From Mesorhizobium sp. 113-3-3 (GTDB lineage Bacteria; Pseudomonadota; Alphaproteobacteria; Rhizobiales; Rhizobiaceae), in contig NZ_AP023243.1 of the NCBI RefSeq assembly GCF_016756495.1, positions 3,538,501 through 3,602,500 on the forward strand: a DNA stretch of 64,000 nt. The letters are read 5' to 3'. A program made the position numbers and the translations under genes. The notes under the pieces are model-generated. The model ran no database searches. It saw nothing but the letters and a program-made list of their open reading frames with translations, and was not told the origin of the DNA. Positions within the stretch are counted from its first letter, which is position 1. Every line of letters begins with the position of its first letter. This document shows positions 1 to 8,806 of this stretch, one piece after another.

Positions 1-646
1 CCACGAGCGCCTTCTTGCTGACGGAGAGGAAGCCGAGGCCGGCGGGCAGCATGAAGCCCTTCTGCGAGCCGCTGACGGCGCAGTCGACGCCCCATTCCTC
101 CTGGCGGAAATCGATCGAGCCGATCGACGACACGCCGTCGACGAAGAGCAGGGCAGGGTGGTTGGCATCGTCGAGCGCGGCGCGGCAGCCGGCGACATCG
201 CTGGTCACGCCTGTCGCCGTCTCGTTCTGCGTGCAGAACACGGCCTTGATGCGGTGCGCCTTGTCCGCCTTAAGCCGCTCGGCATAGAGCTCGAGTGGCA
301 CGCCGGTGCCCCATTCGCAGTCGATGACATCGACCTCGAGGCCGAGGCGTTCGGCCATGTCGACCCACAGATGCGAGAACTGGCCGAAGCGCGACATCAG
401 CACGCGGTCGCCGGGGCTGAGCACATTGGTCATCGCCGCTTCCCAGGCGCCGGTGCCCGAGGACGGGTAGATGAAGACGCGGCCGGTCTCGTTCTTGAAG
501 ACGCGTTTGATGTCCTGGAACAGCGGCAAGGTGAGATCCGGGAAGGACGCGGCGCGCATGTCCTCCATCGGCAGGTTCATCGCCTGCCGAACCTGCTCGG
601 GGATGTTGGTCGGCCCGGGAATGAAAAGATGGGTGAAACCGGCCAT
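1..646 (-). CDS. sgaA: Serine-glyoxylate aminotransferase, 5' part (gene continues beyond window)
   Basis: PLP-dependent class V aminotransferase that moves the amino group of serine (or alanine) to glyoxylate, linking glycine/serine and one-carbon metabolism. The reading frame was translated from the minus strand: it begins MAGFTHLFIPGPTNIPEQ, typical of SgaA/AGXT enzymes, and remains open to base 1, giving 215 of roughly 400 residues. The PSSGTGAWEAA cofactor-phosphate region is near residues 61-71, the FVDGVSSIGS strand with its Asp near 168-177, and the Schiff-base lysine in SGSQKG is Lys196. The start ATG (644-646) has AGGAGGA about 9 bases upstream. The C-terminal domain is missing only because the window ends. 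A role beside the sarcosine/dimethylglycine genes further on is inference. Confidence 0.9.
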   Translation of the reverse strand, partial: MAGFTHLFIPGPTNIPEQVRQAMNLPMEDMRAASFPDLTLPLFQDIKRVFKNETGRVFIYPSSGTGAWEAAMTNVLSPGDRVLMSRFGQFSHLWVDMAERLGLEVDVIDCEWGTGVPLELYAERLKADKAHRIKAVFCTQNETATGVTSDVAGCRAALDDANHPALLFVDGVSSIGSIDFRQEEWGVDCAVSGSQKGFMLPAGLGFLSVSKKALV

Positions 647-769
647 GATGCGAACTCCTCCTGATCCAGCAAAGCGGTGGGGGGAGTTTCGTTTCGACGG
701 CTAAAGCCAGCAACACCTTGGCGGGTAAGATCTCGCCGCGCGCGGGTGGGGCGGGACTACCCGGTTGGC

Positions 770-1390
770 CTACCCGAAAGGCTGCTTCTGGGTGCGCCTT
801 TCGCGCGCATAGAGCGCGACAGCCATCGCCCGGTTGCGGACGTCGAGCTTGTCGTAGAGATTCTTCAGGTGGTACTTCACCGTGTTCTCGGAAATGCCGG
901 TCCGCGTGGCGATCTGCAGATTTGTCCAGCCGTCGGAAAGCACCGCCAGCAGCTCGCGTTCACGCACCGTGAGCTGCGCGAGCGGCGTGTCATTGACCTT
1001 GTTGATGTCGATATAGGGGATGCAGATGCGGCCGTGCGCGACCGCCAGGATCGTGTCGAAGATGATGGCCGGATCGTCGAACTGGAAACAGTAGCCCTGG
1101 GCGCCGAGCCGCACGCATTGCTTCAGGATGCCGATGTCGTGGTCGTTGGAAAAGACGGTGATGCGCACGTCGAGCTTGCGGCTCTGGACCTCGGCCAGCA
1201 CATCCGCGCCGTCCATGTCGGCGAGCTTCCAGCCGATGATTGCGACGTCGAACCCGCCCTTGGCAGCAAGATCGAGGAATTGCTTGCCGCTGTGCACACT
1301 GCCCAGCAATTCGAAGCGGCCGTCGCATTCGAGCATTTCGCGCAGCGCCGATATGACGAATGGATTGCGCTCGGCGACGACAATGCGCAT
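770..1390 (-). CDS. LuxR-family regulator with a degenerate receiver domain
   Basis: Two-domain protein of about 206 residues: an N-terminal response-regulator receiver fold (about 1-115) and a C-terminal LuxR/FixJ helix-turn-helix (LTVRERELL through ENTVKYHLKNLYDKL). It lies upstream of the aminotransferase gene on the same strand, so control of that gene is possible. The receiver appears unable to be phosphorylated: the acidic pair is Ala-Glu (6-7), the phosphoacceptor position in IIGWKLADMDG is Gly53, and the conserved lysine is Gln103 in GYCFQFDD. I chose the ATG at 1390 because the receiver begins exactly there (MRIVVAERNP); a TTG at 1438 would add 16 residues unlike the family. The target genes are unknown. 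Confidence 0.85.
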   Translation of the reverse strand: MRIVVAERNPFVISALREMLECDGRFELLGSVHSGKQFLDLAAKGGFDVAIIGWKLADMDGADVLAEVQSRKLDVRITVFSNDHDIGILKQCVRLGAQGYCFQFDDPAIIFDTILAVAHGRICIPYIDINKVNDTPLAQLTVRERELLAVLSDGWTNLQIATRTGISENTVKYHLKNLYDKLDVRNRAMAVALYARERRTQKQPFG

Positions 1391-1813
1391 CCGCCGGTCG
1401 CCAATTGCCTTGCTCGTTTTCCCGGGCTTGCTGTTCAAGGGCCGTTTTTGTCCTGGGCTGATCGTGCCGCACTCCGAGGCCAGGCTTCAGGCCTGGACCC
1501 GTATCATGACAATTCTGCCCCAATCGCGCCGGGGTGCTCTTTCCCCAGCGACATCGGCTGTCGCGCCGTCTGAAGCCGGGATGCGCCGGTTCCTGATGGA
1601 GCAGGCAGTGCCGGGTCAAGCATGCGCGATGCGCGTACCGGGTGGCGTGGAGCCAGCGTTTCGTTTGATATTCCGTGCCTTAGGGCGATAAGTTCTCAAA
1701 TCGAATCGTGTCCGCGGGCGAGATGTATCGGATTTCCGCGAAACCGGTTTCCGCTTTAAGGTCCGATGCTCTAGACCTGAGACACAATTTGTCCGGGATG
1801 GCGGGAGGCGCTG
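1391..1813. other. Non-coding stretch with a rhizobial-type intergenic repeat
   Basis: No convincing gene is seen. A short dyad CCAGGC-TTCAG-GCCTGG lies near 1480-1497. At about 1731-1773 there is a GAAACCGGTTTCCGC-type palindromic motif followed by a GATGCTCTA tail, which resembles a short repeat common between genes in Mesorhizobium and related genomes. That resemblance is from memory and was not searched. Confidence 0.4.
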
Positions 1814-3225
1814 GTGGAGGACAAGCAGACGATCTCCGCCAAGGCGGCTGACGAGGCCCACGCCGATATCTACGGCGAGGGCGGTGCGGTCCTGCCGTCC
1901 TTCCTTGCCCAGATCGGGGCCGCGATCGCCGACCGCGATACGCTCACCCTCAAGCATGAAGTCGACATCTGCACCAGTCGGAACTGGGCGACCTGATCGA
2001 GGCGCTGCATCCCGAACAGCGGCGGGCGCTGGTCGAGCTGCTGGGCGCCGATTTCGACTTTTCCGCGCTGACCGAGGTCGATGAGGCGATCCGCATGGAG
2101 ATCGTCGATCATCTGCCCAATGCGCAGATCGCGCAGGCGGTGCAGGAACTCGATTCCGACGACGCCGTCTACATTCTCGAAGACCTCGAAAAGGAAGACC
2201 AGGACGAGATCCTGTCGCAACTGCCGTTCACCGAACGGATCAGGCTGCGCCGCTCGCTCGACTATCCGGAGGAGACCGCCGGGCGGCGCATGCAGACGGA
2301 GTTCGTCGCCGTGCCGCCGTTCTGGACCATCGGCCAGACGATCGACTACATGCGCGAGGACAAGAACCTTCCCGACCGCTTCAGCCAGATCTTCGTCATC
2401 GACCCGACCTTCAAGCTCGTCGGCGCCATCGACCTCGACCAGATCCTGCGCACCAAGCGCGCGGTGAAGGTCGAGGATGTCATGCATGAGACGCGGCACG
2501 CCATCCCGGCCACCATGGACCAGGAAGAGGCGGCGCGGGAATTCGAGCAGTACGACCTCTTGTCGGCCGCCGTCGTCGATGAGAACGACCGGCTGGTCGG
2601 CGTGTTGACCATCGATGATGTCGTCGACGTCATCCAGCAGGAAGCCGAGGAAGATCTGCTGCGCATGGGCGGCGTCGGCGACGAGGAACTCTCCGACACG
2701 GTGTTCGCAACCTCGCGTTCGCGCGTTCCCTGGCTGCTGGTCAACCTTGTCACGGCATTCCTGGCGGCATCGGTGATCGGCCTGTTCGACCACACGATCG
2801 AGCGGATCGTGGCGCTCGCCGTGCTGATGCCGATCGTGGCCGGCATGGGCGGCAATGCCGGCTCGCAAACCATGACCGTCACCGTGCGGGCGCTGGCGAC
2901 GAAGGACCTCGATATCTACAATGCCGCCCGCATCATCCGCCGCGAAATGGGTGTGGGCTTCATCAACGGCGTTGTCTTTGCCGTTCTGATCGGCATCGTC
3001 GCCGCCCTCTGGTTTCGCGATCCCAATCTGGGCGGGATCATCGGCGCGGCCATGATCATCAACATGTTCGCGGCCGCCCTTGCCGGCATCCTGATCCCGC
3101 TCATGCTCGACCGGTTCAAGATCGATCCGGCCGTGGCGTCGGCGGTTTTCGTCACCACCGTCACCGACTGCGTCGGGTTTTTCGCCTTCCTCGGCCTTGC
3201 AAGCTGGTGGTTCGGGGTGAGGTAG
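1814..3225 (+). pseudogene. mgtE: Magnesium transporter MgtE, interrupted by a one-base frameshift
   Basis: Inner-membrane Mg2+ channel/transporter. The frame starting at GTG 1814 gives a plausible MgtE N-terminus (MEDKQTISAKAADE...) but runs into a TGA at 1994. The rest of the protein continues in another frame, from about 1966 to 3225. Reading GTCGAC-ATCTGCACCAG at about 1960-1976 with one extra base restores HEVDDLHQSELGDLIEALHPEQ and a single protein of about 470 residues, the family's usual size. Downstream are the MgtE N domain, two CBS domains (about 2320-2640) and five membrane segments (about 2725-3220) including the MGGNAGSQTMTV pore region. A product starting at ATG 2095 would lack most of the N domain. 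This is a real mutation or a sequencing error; the sequence alone cannot say which. Confidence 0.85.
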
Positions 3226-3234
3226 CAGCCTCAA

Positions 3235-3250
3235 TTGACTTTTACGTAAA
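3235..3250 (+). promoter_or_regulatory. Possible promoter/operator upstream of the MerR gene
   Basis: A TTGACT hexamer (3235-3240) is followed directly by the perfect palindrome TTTACGTAAA (3241-3250), about 115 bases before the MerR-family start codon. A palindrome next to a -35-like element suits autoregulation by a MerR protein. No convincing -10 was identified. Confidence 0.35.
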
Positions 3251-3363
3251 TGCCGTGCGACGCTCGTGCGGGGTGCCGCGTCGATTCCGACGGGCAAGGG
3301 TTTGGTTCGGGACAGAAGGCGATGCCGCCGGGCGATCGTCCGGGATTCCGACTTGGAGTGACA

Positions 3364-3750
3364 ATGCGGGAATATTATTCGATCACCGAACTGACCCGCG
3401 AATTCGACGTGTCGACGCGGACGCTGCGCTTCTATGAGGATGAGGGGCTTGTGCAACCGGTGCGGCGCGGCCGCACGCGGCTGTTTCGCCCGTCCGACCG
3501 CCATCTCATCCGACAGATCATGCGCGGCAAGCGGCTCGGTTTCTCGATCAACGAAATCCGCGAAATCATCCAGATGTACAAGGAGCCGCCGGGCGAGGTC
3601 GGGCAGCTCAAGCTGATGATCAAGCGCATCGAGGAAAAGCGCGAGGATCTCAGGCAGAAACGCCGGGATCTCGAAGAGACGCTGGCCGAACTCGACCAGG
3701 CCGAGGAGTCCTGCGTCGAGCGGCTGGTGGAGCTCGGCGTCAACACCTGA
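3364..3750 (+). CDS. MerR-family transcriptional regulator
   Basis: Small DNA-binding regulator of 128 residues. The N-terminal MerR winged helix is clear (YYSITELTREFDVSTRTLRFYE, then the GRTRLFRPSDRHLI wing), followed by a hydrophobic hinge (GFSINEIREIIQMY) and a long dimerisation coiled coil (about 80-118). The C-terminal part contains a single Cys (EESCVERLVELG), so no classical metal-binding cysteine set is present; this is more like the metabolite-responsive LiuR/PnuR type than a metal sensor. ATG 3364 is chosen because it begins the domain; an upstream frame extension has no family character. It follows mgtE on the same strand, but what it controls cannot be read from the sequence. Confidence 0.85.
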   Translation: MREYYSITELTREFDVSTRTLRFYEDEGLVQPVRRGRTRLFRPSDRHLIRQIMRGKRLGFSINEIREIIQMYKEPPGEVGQLKLMIKRIEEKREDLRQKRRDLEETLAELDQAEESCVERLVELGVNT

Positions 3751-3756
3751 GCGTTG

Positions 3757-4233
3757 TCAGATCCAGCGCCGCACGCGCTTGGCGTAATCCCGGTATTTCT
3801 TGCCGAACTTCGCCGCCAGCACCTTTTCCTCGCCCTCGATGGCGATCTTCTGCGTGGCGAAAGCGGCGATGAACGCCAGCGGCAGGAACCAGACGATCCC
3901 AGTGACGAAAGCGACGCCGATCAAAAGCAGCGTGTTGGCGAGATACATCGGGTTGCGGGTGATGCCGAAAGGGCCTGTGGTGACGAGGTGATCGGGCACC
4001 GCGTTGGGGTTGAGCGTCGTCCGGGCCCGGATCATGGTGCGGATGGCGGTGAACCAGAGTGCGGCGACGCCGAACAGTGCCACCCAGCCGGCGGCGAACA
4101 GCAGGTCGCCCAGGAGGTCGCCGATCCAGGGCAGGGGATAGAGCAGGCCGAGAATGACGCTGATGGCGATCGCCGCGACGTAGATCACCGGCGGCCACGG
4201 TATCACACCCGGCTTCGGCTGGGTTTCGGTCAT
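3757..4233 (-). CDS. Isoprenylcysteine carboxyl methyltransferase-like membrane protein
   Basis: Integral membrane protein of about 158 residues in the ICMT/PEMT methyltransferase superfamily. It has four or five hydrophobic segments and the family motif GPFGITRNPMYLANTL followed by an EGEEKVLAAKFGKKYRDY tail that matches the C-terminal S-adenosylmethionine-binding region. Bacterial members methylate lipids or small molecules; the substrate here is unknown. The ATG at 4233 overlaps the stop of the upstream DUF1624 gene by 4 bases (ATGA), so the two are translationally coupled. Confidence 0.8.
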   Translation of the reverse strand: MTETQPKPGVIPWPPVIYVAAIAISVILGLLYPLPWIGDLLGDLLFAAGWVALFGVAALWFTAIRTMIRARTTLNPNAVPDHLVTTGPFGITRNPMYLANTLLLIGVAFVTGIVWFLPLAFIAAFATQKIAIEGEEKVLAAKFGKKYRDYAKRVRRWI

Positions 4234-5228
4234 TGCGTTCCTCCCTCGTCCATCTTTTCCTCGGTCTGGGCGGTGCAACTGGCGGCCAGGTCGCCCAGAT
4301 GCGCCCGGAATTCCGCAGTCTGGTCGTTGTTCTCGAGCCGATCAAGCGCGGCTTCGCCCTCCAGCGTCGTCAGCATGCAACTGCAATAGCTCGTGCAGAA
4401 GGTCGCGTTGCGCGTCTGCTCGCATGAGCGCTGGCAGGTTTTCAGGAAATTGACCTGCAGGCTTTCGACCTGGGCCGGCATGACTTGCGAGAACAGCCAG
4501 ACGCAGCCGATCAGCAGCGGCTGGTGGATCAGGTAGAAGGCGAGGCTGTGGCGGCCGATGAAGACCAGCGGATTGGCCCAGCGGCCGGGCATGAGGCTCG
4601 CCAGGCGGGCACGCAGGCCGGCTGCGGAAGCGAGTTTCGCTGTCCCGATGCCGACAAGCACCGCGCCGAACCATGGAAACAGCGGGACATAGTCGTTGGA
4701 TCGCGGATTGATCGCCGAAAGGCCGATCCACCACAGCCAGGGATGGTCCAGGGCTTCGAAGCGCAGGTAGACGGGCGCGGCGATGACAAGCGCGGCAACG
4801 GCAAGCGTCAGCAGGGCCGGCAGCCGAAGGACGGCGAGGCCGAGCAGGCTGGCGAGCGCGATCTCGTGCAGGATGCCGAAAAAGATGAACCCGTCTGGCG
4901 TCGCGATGCGGGTGACCACCGAAATGGCGATCGCCGCTCCGGCGACCATGGCGAAACGTTTCCAGAAACCGTTCCAGCGGATTTGCCGGCCGTGCGCGAG
5001 GTAGAGGCTGACGCCGACCAGGAACAGGAAGGTCGAGGCGATGCAACGCGCATAGATCTTCCACCAGCCGAAGGCGGTGAGGCCGGGATCGGTGTAGCCG
5101 AAGAATTCCAGGTCCCAGGTGAAATGGTAGCTCGCCATGGCCAGCAGCGCGATGCCGCGCACGATGTCGATGGCGACGATGCGCCTGGATGGTTCCGGAA
5201 CGGGTGCGGTCGGCGTATCGATGGTCAT
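4230..5228 (-). CDS. DUF1624 / heparan-alpha-glucosaminide N-acetyltransferase-like membrane protein
   Basis: Polytopic inner-membrane protein of 332 residues. The opening RRIVAIDIVRGIALLAMASYHFTWDLEFFG matches the DUF1624 acyltransferase family, in which an early motif with Asp and His is conserved, and GRHSLAFYLIHQPLLIG forms the typical final helix. These proteins are thought to transfer acyl groups to envelope glycans; the substrate is unknown. After the last helix there is an unusual tail of about 85 residues with five cysteines in a short stretch (CQRSC, then CTSYCSC) and a charged end. It is co-transcribed with the downstream ICMT-like gene (4-base overlap). The MFS gene is divergent on the other side. 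Confidence 0.8.
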   Translation of the reverse strand: MTIDTPTAPVPEPSRRIVAIDIVRGIALLAMASYHFTWDLEFFGYTDPGLTAFGWWKIYARCIASTFLFLVGVSLYLAHGRQIRWNGFWKRFAMVAGAAIAISVVTRIATPDGFIFFGILHEIALASLLGLAVLRLPALLTLAVAALVIAAPVYLRFEALDHPWLWWIGLSAINPRSNDYVPLFPWFGAVLVGIGTAKLASAAGLRARLASLMPGRWANPLVFIGRHSLAFYLIHQPLLIGCVWLFSQVMPAQVESLQVNFLKTCQRSCEQTRNATFCTSYCSCMLTTLEGEAALDRLENNDQTAEFRAHLGDLAASCTAQTEEKMDEGGTQ

Positions 5229-5436
5229 GGTCTCACGATCTGATTCAGCCCCGCCTGAGGACTATCACGGTTGGACGGGACAGAAGAAGCCAGGGCGTCC
5301 GATCATGCGCCGCTTTAGGCCAGCGCCGGGAAGTCTTTGACCGACTTCGCTTTTCACGGCGTATGCGTCGGTTTCCTCTTAATCGTCCGGGAACGACCAA
5401 GGCAGATTTGACCGGTGATTCTGCTTTGGGGAAGCA

Positions 5437-6174
5437 ATGTCCACCCATGTGCGCCATCCGATCTGGCTCCCGGCCCTCAGGGCCGCGGATGCGCGCACCT
5501 TCGCTTCGCTCTACGCGGTCGAATCCTTCGCCCGCGCCACGGTGTCGAGCGTGATCCCGATCCAGGCCTACGAGATCCTGCACAATGAGCAGATCGTCTC
5601 GATTCTCTACACCATCGTGGCGTTGCTCGGCCTGTCGGTGACCTTGTTCATGCCGATGCTGATCCGCCGCTTTGCCCGGCGCTGGGTCTACACGGCAGGC
5701 GCCTGCCTGCTCGCCATCGGCTCTCTGTTCTTCGTCACCCACACGCTGGCCGGACAACTGGCGGGCATGCTGTGCCGGGTGATGGGCGCCAGCGCGCTTT
5801 CGATCACGCTCAACCTCTACATCATGGACCACATCCGCAAGACCGATTTCATGCAGGCCGAATCGCTGCGCATGGCGTGGTCGATGCTGGCCTGGACCGG
5901 TGGGCCGACGCTCGGCATCTTCCTCTACACGCGCTTCGGCATCTATGCCGCGCATGGTGCGGTGGCGGTGTTCGCGCTGGCGCTCTTGGCGCTGTTCTGG
6001 ACCTATCGGCTGGGCGACAACCCGTCGATCCGGCCCGGCAAGACACGGCCGGCCAATCCGCTCGCCAATATCGGCCGCTTCGTCGCGCAGCCGAGATTGA
6101 GGCTCGCCTGGCTGATCGCCTTCGGCCGCTCGTGCTTCTGGACGACGTTCTTCGTTTACGGGCCGCTGTTCATG
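5437..6174 (+). pseudogene. MFS transporter, N-terminal part, cut by the genomic island
   Basis: First 246 residues of a Major Facilitator Superfamily protein with about seven or eight membrane segments, starting MSTHVRHPIWLPALR. At 6167-6175 the native sequence meets the island, after which the frame reads a few foreign residues and stops at 6198. The remaining 153 residues lie at 23707-24168. Joining the codon for the Met at 6172-6174 to the GTG at 23707 keeps frame and gives PLFM-VITGEGKLAGG, a total of about 399 residues, the normal MFS size. Each fragment alone is very unlikely to transport anything. The original substrate is not evident. Confidence 0.9.
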
Positions 6175-6175
6175 G
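6167..6175. other. attL core (left island junction)
   Basis: TGTTCATGG, identical to 23699-23707. The bases to the left continue the MFS reading frame; those to the right (GGTTGTACGTTTGCAG) belong to the island. A short core within non-homologous arms is typical of large serine integrases. Confidence 0.85.
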
Positions 6176-6251
6176 GTTGTACGTTTGCAGCAAGGTGAAA
6201 CCTTGCGTGGCTTCACCGGCTCACTAAATGAGCATGGAAAGGGCCAAACCC

Positions 6252-8045
6252 ATGATTTCAATAATGAAAATTCCTTCTGCCTATTCGTACATCCGGTGGT
6301 CGTCGGACATCCAAGCTGATGGTGACTCCAATCGTCGCCAGACAGAGCTTGCCGGGAAGTGGTGCGAACAGAAGGGCATACAGCTTGCACCCGAGAACAT
6401 CCTGAAAGACGAAGGCATATCGGCATTCCGTGGCAAGAATCTATCGGAAGGCTCACTAGGCGGGTTTCTCGCATCGGTGAAGGCAGGCAAGATCGAACCG
6501 GGTTCCTATCTGCTTGTGGAGTCGGTTGACCGCCTGTCCCGTCAAGAGCCGTTGAAGACGCTGGCCATGGTGATTTTCCAATTGCTGGAAGCTGATATCG
6601 TGATTGTCACGCTGGACACGGGCAAGGAATACCGGAACCCCATTAACCCGGCTGACGTGTTCCTATTGGTCGCCACGGCCATCAGAGCCAACGAAGAGTC
6701 CGAGACGAAGCGCAAGCGCAATGTGGCGGCTTGGAAGAACAAGCGTGACCAAGCCCGGAGCGGTGGAAAAAAGCTGACCAAGATTTGCCCGGCTTGGATG
6801 TACCTGAACGAAACCAGAGACGCCTACATTCTCATTCCGTCACGTGTCGCCATCGTGCAGCGCATCTATCGTATGTCCATGGACGGGCTTGGCATCCACA
6901 AAATCACACAGACGCTCAATCGTGAGCGTGTCGAACCGTTCAACGGTGGCGGCAAGGCCAGCAAGAACCCGAGAAAACAGTGGGCGGTTTCGTCGGTGAA
7001 TTCCATCCTGCAAAACCGTGCAGTGTTCGGTGAATTCCAGATGAAAATTCGAACCCATGAAGTCGGCACTAGAGGCAAGGCCAATGATGGGGAACCGATA
7101 CAAGGATATTACCCTGTCATCATCACGGAAGGCGAATACAACGCATCAGCGGCTATCAGGAACAACCGAAGGACAGCCGCCACAGGTAGGAAGGGTGAGA
7201 CACATTCAAACCTTTTTACGGGAATGGCGTTTTGTTCCGAGTGTGGCGGTAAGATGCACCAGCGGCGGCTTGGCACCTATAAGAGCAAGAACCCAGAGGT
7301 AACGGAGCGCTACCGCAATACCAAAATCCTGTATTGCTCCGAAACCGTGAATGGGAACTGCACATCCAAGAGTTGGGATTACACGAATTTTGAAAATTCC
7401 TTCCTGACCTTCATGCGTACAGAAGTGGACGTTGAAACTATCATCAATGGTGGAACTGACAATCAGATTGAGAGAGTCAACGGTGAGCTTCAACAGCTTG
7501 AAGGTGAAAGACAGGTGATCGAGTCCAAGGTAAGTGACCTATTGGAGTTGGATGGTTCTACACCCATGGCATCCATCAAAGCCAAGCTGGCAAAGCACGA
7601 TGAACGACTCCAATGGATCATCAAACGTGCCGAACATCTGAACAGGGAACGTGCCGTGATTGTTGAAAGCCGTAGGGCTGCAAAGGTTGTCGAGTTCAAA
7701 GGGTTTCCAACGGACATCAGCGCAACCGAACTGTATGACATGAGAGCCAAGACCGCCCAACAAATCCGGAGCGTGGTGGAGCGTGTCGAGTTGTACAGAC
7801 CCAACTTGGCCAAACGTGTCAATCAGGCTGGCATTCAACCGCCAATGACCAAGGAGTCTGATAGCCGAGTTGATAGGAATTACATGGTTCGTTTCAAAGG
7901 TGGTGCAGCCCGTTTGATCTATCCTGATGGTGGTGACGCATTCGAGTCATTCATCGTGAAGAACATGGGATTTGGTGAACAGGCAGGATTGCCCAAGGCC
8001 ACCAGAACATCAGAGGAATTTGCACAGGCAAGGGCTGGACGGTGA
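6252..8045 (+). CDS. Large serine recombinase / site-specific integrase
   Basis: Large serine integrase of about 597 residues, presumed to catalyse insertion and excision of this island. The N-terminal resolvase fold has the catalytic serine in YIRWSSDIQADGDSNRRQ (about Ser17) and the active-site arginines in ESVDRLSRQE. A recombinase domain follows, then a zinc ribbon (FCSECGGKM ... YCSETVNGNC), and a coiled coil (about 405-470) separates it from the C-terminus, the normal architecture. I prefer ATG 6252, which has GGAAAGGG 8 bases upstream; ATG 6228 is in frame and would add 8 residues. No obvious recombination directionality factor was recognised nearby. The gene begins about 80 bases inside attL. 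Confidence 0.93.
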   Translation: MISIMKIPSAYSYIRWSSDIQADGDSNRRQTELAGKWCEQKGIQLAPENILKDEGISAFRGKNLSEGSLGGFLASVKAGKIEPGSYLLVESVDRLSRQEPLKTLAMVIFQLLEADIVIVTLDTGKEYRNPINPADVFLLVATAIRANEESETKRKRNVAAWKNKRDQARSGGKKLTKICPAWMYLNETRDAYILIPSRVAIVQRIYRMSMDGLGIHKITQTLNRERVEPFNGGGKASKNPRKQWAVSSVNSILQNRAVFGEFQMKIRTHEVGTRGKANDGEPIQGYYPVIITEGEYNASAAIRNNRRTAATGRKGETHSNLFTGMAFCSECGGKMHQRRLGTYKSKNPEVTERYRNTKILYCSETVNGNCTSKSWDYTNFENSFLTFMRTEVDVETIINGGTDNQIERVNGELQQLEGERQVIESKVSDLLELDGSTPMASIKAKLAKHDERLQWIIKRAEHLNRERAVIVESRRAAKVVEFKGFPTDISATELYDMRAKTAQQIRSVVERVELYRPNLAKRVNQAGIQPPMTKESDSRVDRNYMVRFKGGAARLIYPDGGDAFESFIVKNMGFGEQAGLPKATRTSEEFAQARAGR

Positions 8046-8172
8046 CAAATCACGACAATGTTACTCACAGGACCGTTGATATAATGAGGTTCGGTTTTCC
8101 ATCTAGACAGGCTTAAAATGTGCCGCTAGGTGCAGGGTTGGAACTAACCCCAACCTATAGTAATTTAAAACA

Positions 8173-8415
8173 ATGGAAATTTCGAACGAGAACTTTAAAA
8201 AGTTTCAGGATCGACTCGTTGAATGGATAAACACATATAACGATACCGTCTGTGTGGATATTTTAGGATGTGAAACATTTGAAGATATCGAATTTGTATG
8301 TGGTGATTGTCAATATCCATCCTTGCTGCTCCTATTCAAAGATATAAAGGCAGAGGAACGATTCCAATTCACCGATGAAGCCATTAAGACATATGATGAT
8401 AAGCAATCAGGATAG
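8173..8415 (+). CDS. Small acidic hypothetical protein
   Basis: An 80-residue acidic protein (MEISNENFKKFQDRL..., ending YDDKQSG) encoded in AT-rich sequence directly after the integrase. It has two Cys pairs spread along the chain (VCVDILGC, VCGDC) and aromatic residues but no domain I recognise, no signal peptide and no membrane segment. Position next to the integrase would suit a recombination directionality factor, but those are usually basic, so this is weak. No strong ribosome binding site is seen before ATG 8173. Confidence 0.5.
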   Translation: MEISNENFKKFQDRLVEWINTYNDTVCVDILGCETFEDIEFVCGDCQYPSLLLLFKDIKAEERFQFTDEAIKTYDDKQSG

Positions 8416-8445
8416 GCTTTAGGTGCCAACGCAAGGGACTGGACA

Positions 8446-8532
8446 GTGAGGCAAACCATTTTCTTTCTGGTGATGTTTGCCATCCTGTTTTCAGTTGGGT
8501 TCATGGGTGTGTATTGGCTGGTGATCCCGTGA
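8446..8532 (+). CDS. Possible 28-residue single-span membrane peptide
   Basis: A GTG-initiated frame with AAGGGA about 8 bases upstream encodes a peptide that is almost entirely one hydrophobic helix (TIFFLVMFAILFSVGFMGV then YWLVIP). It is too short for usual gene calling. The good ribosome binding site and clean helix support it, but chance cannot be excluded. Confidence 0.4.
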   Translation: MRQTIFFLVMFAILFSVGFMGVYWLVIP

Positions 8533-8749
8533 TAATTAACATGTGAACTAATTGATCATAACCACACTGCCGGAATCATAGGCGCACTCTCGCTCTTCGC
8601 TTAGCCCGGTCATATAGAGATGCAGAGTCCTCGCAAACCAAGGCTTTTCGGCAGTGGCGTCATCCTATGAGCGTCACTAACTCGACCATCATCCCTCTGA
8701 TGGTCACTCGGGTAGCTTCGGCTCTGCCCGTTTTCGTTGACAAACCCCT

Positions 8750-8790
8750 GTACCACTGCCATAAGTGTACCACTGCTACTGCGCTGGTAC
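8750..8790. repeat. Direct and inverted repeats just upstream of a resolvase gene
   Basis: GTACCACTGC occurs twice (8750-8759 and 8767-8776), and the second copy forms a dyad GTACCA-N12-TGGTAC with 8785-8790. The cluster ends 16 bases before the start codon of the serine recombinase at 8807. Such sites beside a resolvase gene are often its binding (res-like) or autoregulatory sites; that function is inferred. Confidence 0.45.
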
Positions 8791-8806
8791 AGAAGGGCCA
8801 TCCGCA

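Noticed and set aside
270..716. Minus-strand frame overlapping the aminotransferase start
   Set aside because: Out of frame with the true aminotransferase, which translates to a clear SgaA sequence.
6167..6260. tRNA gene as integration site
   Set aside because: No tRNA-like cloverleaf is present; the target is clearly the MFS coding sequence.
5245..6474. Long minus-strand open frame of 409 codons across the left MFS part and island border
   Set aside because: It is the antisense of the MFS gene, crosses the island junction and has the Arg/His/Gly-rich look of a shadow frame in high-GC DNA.
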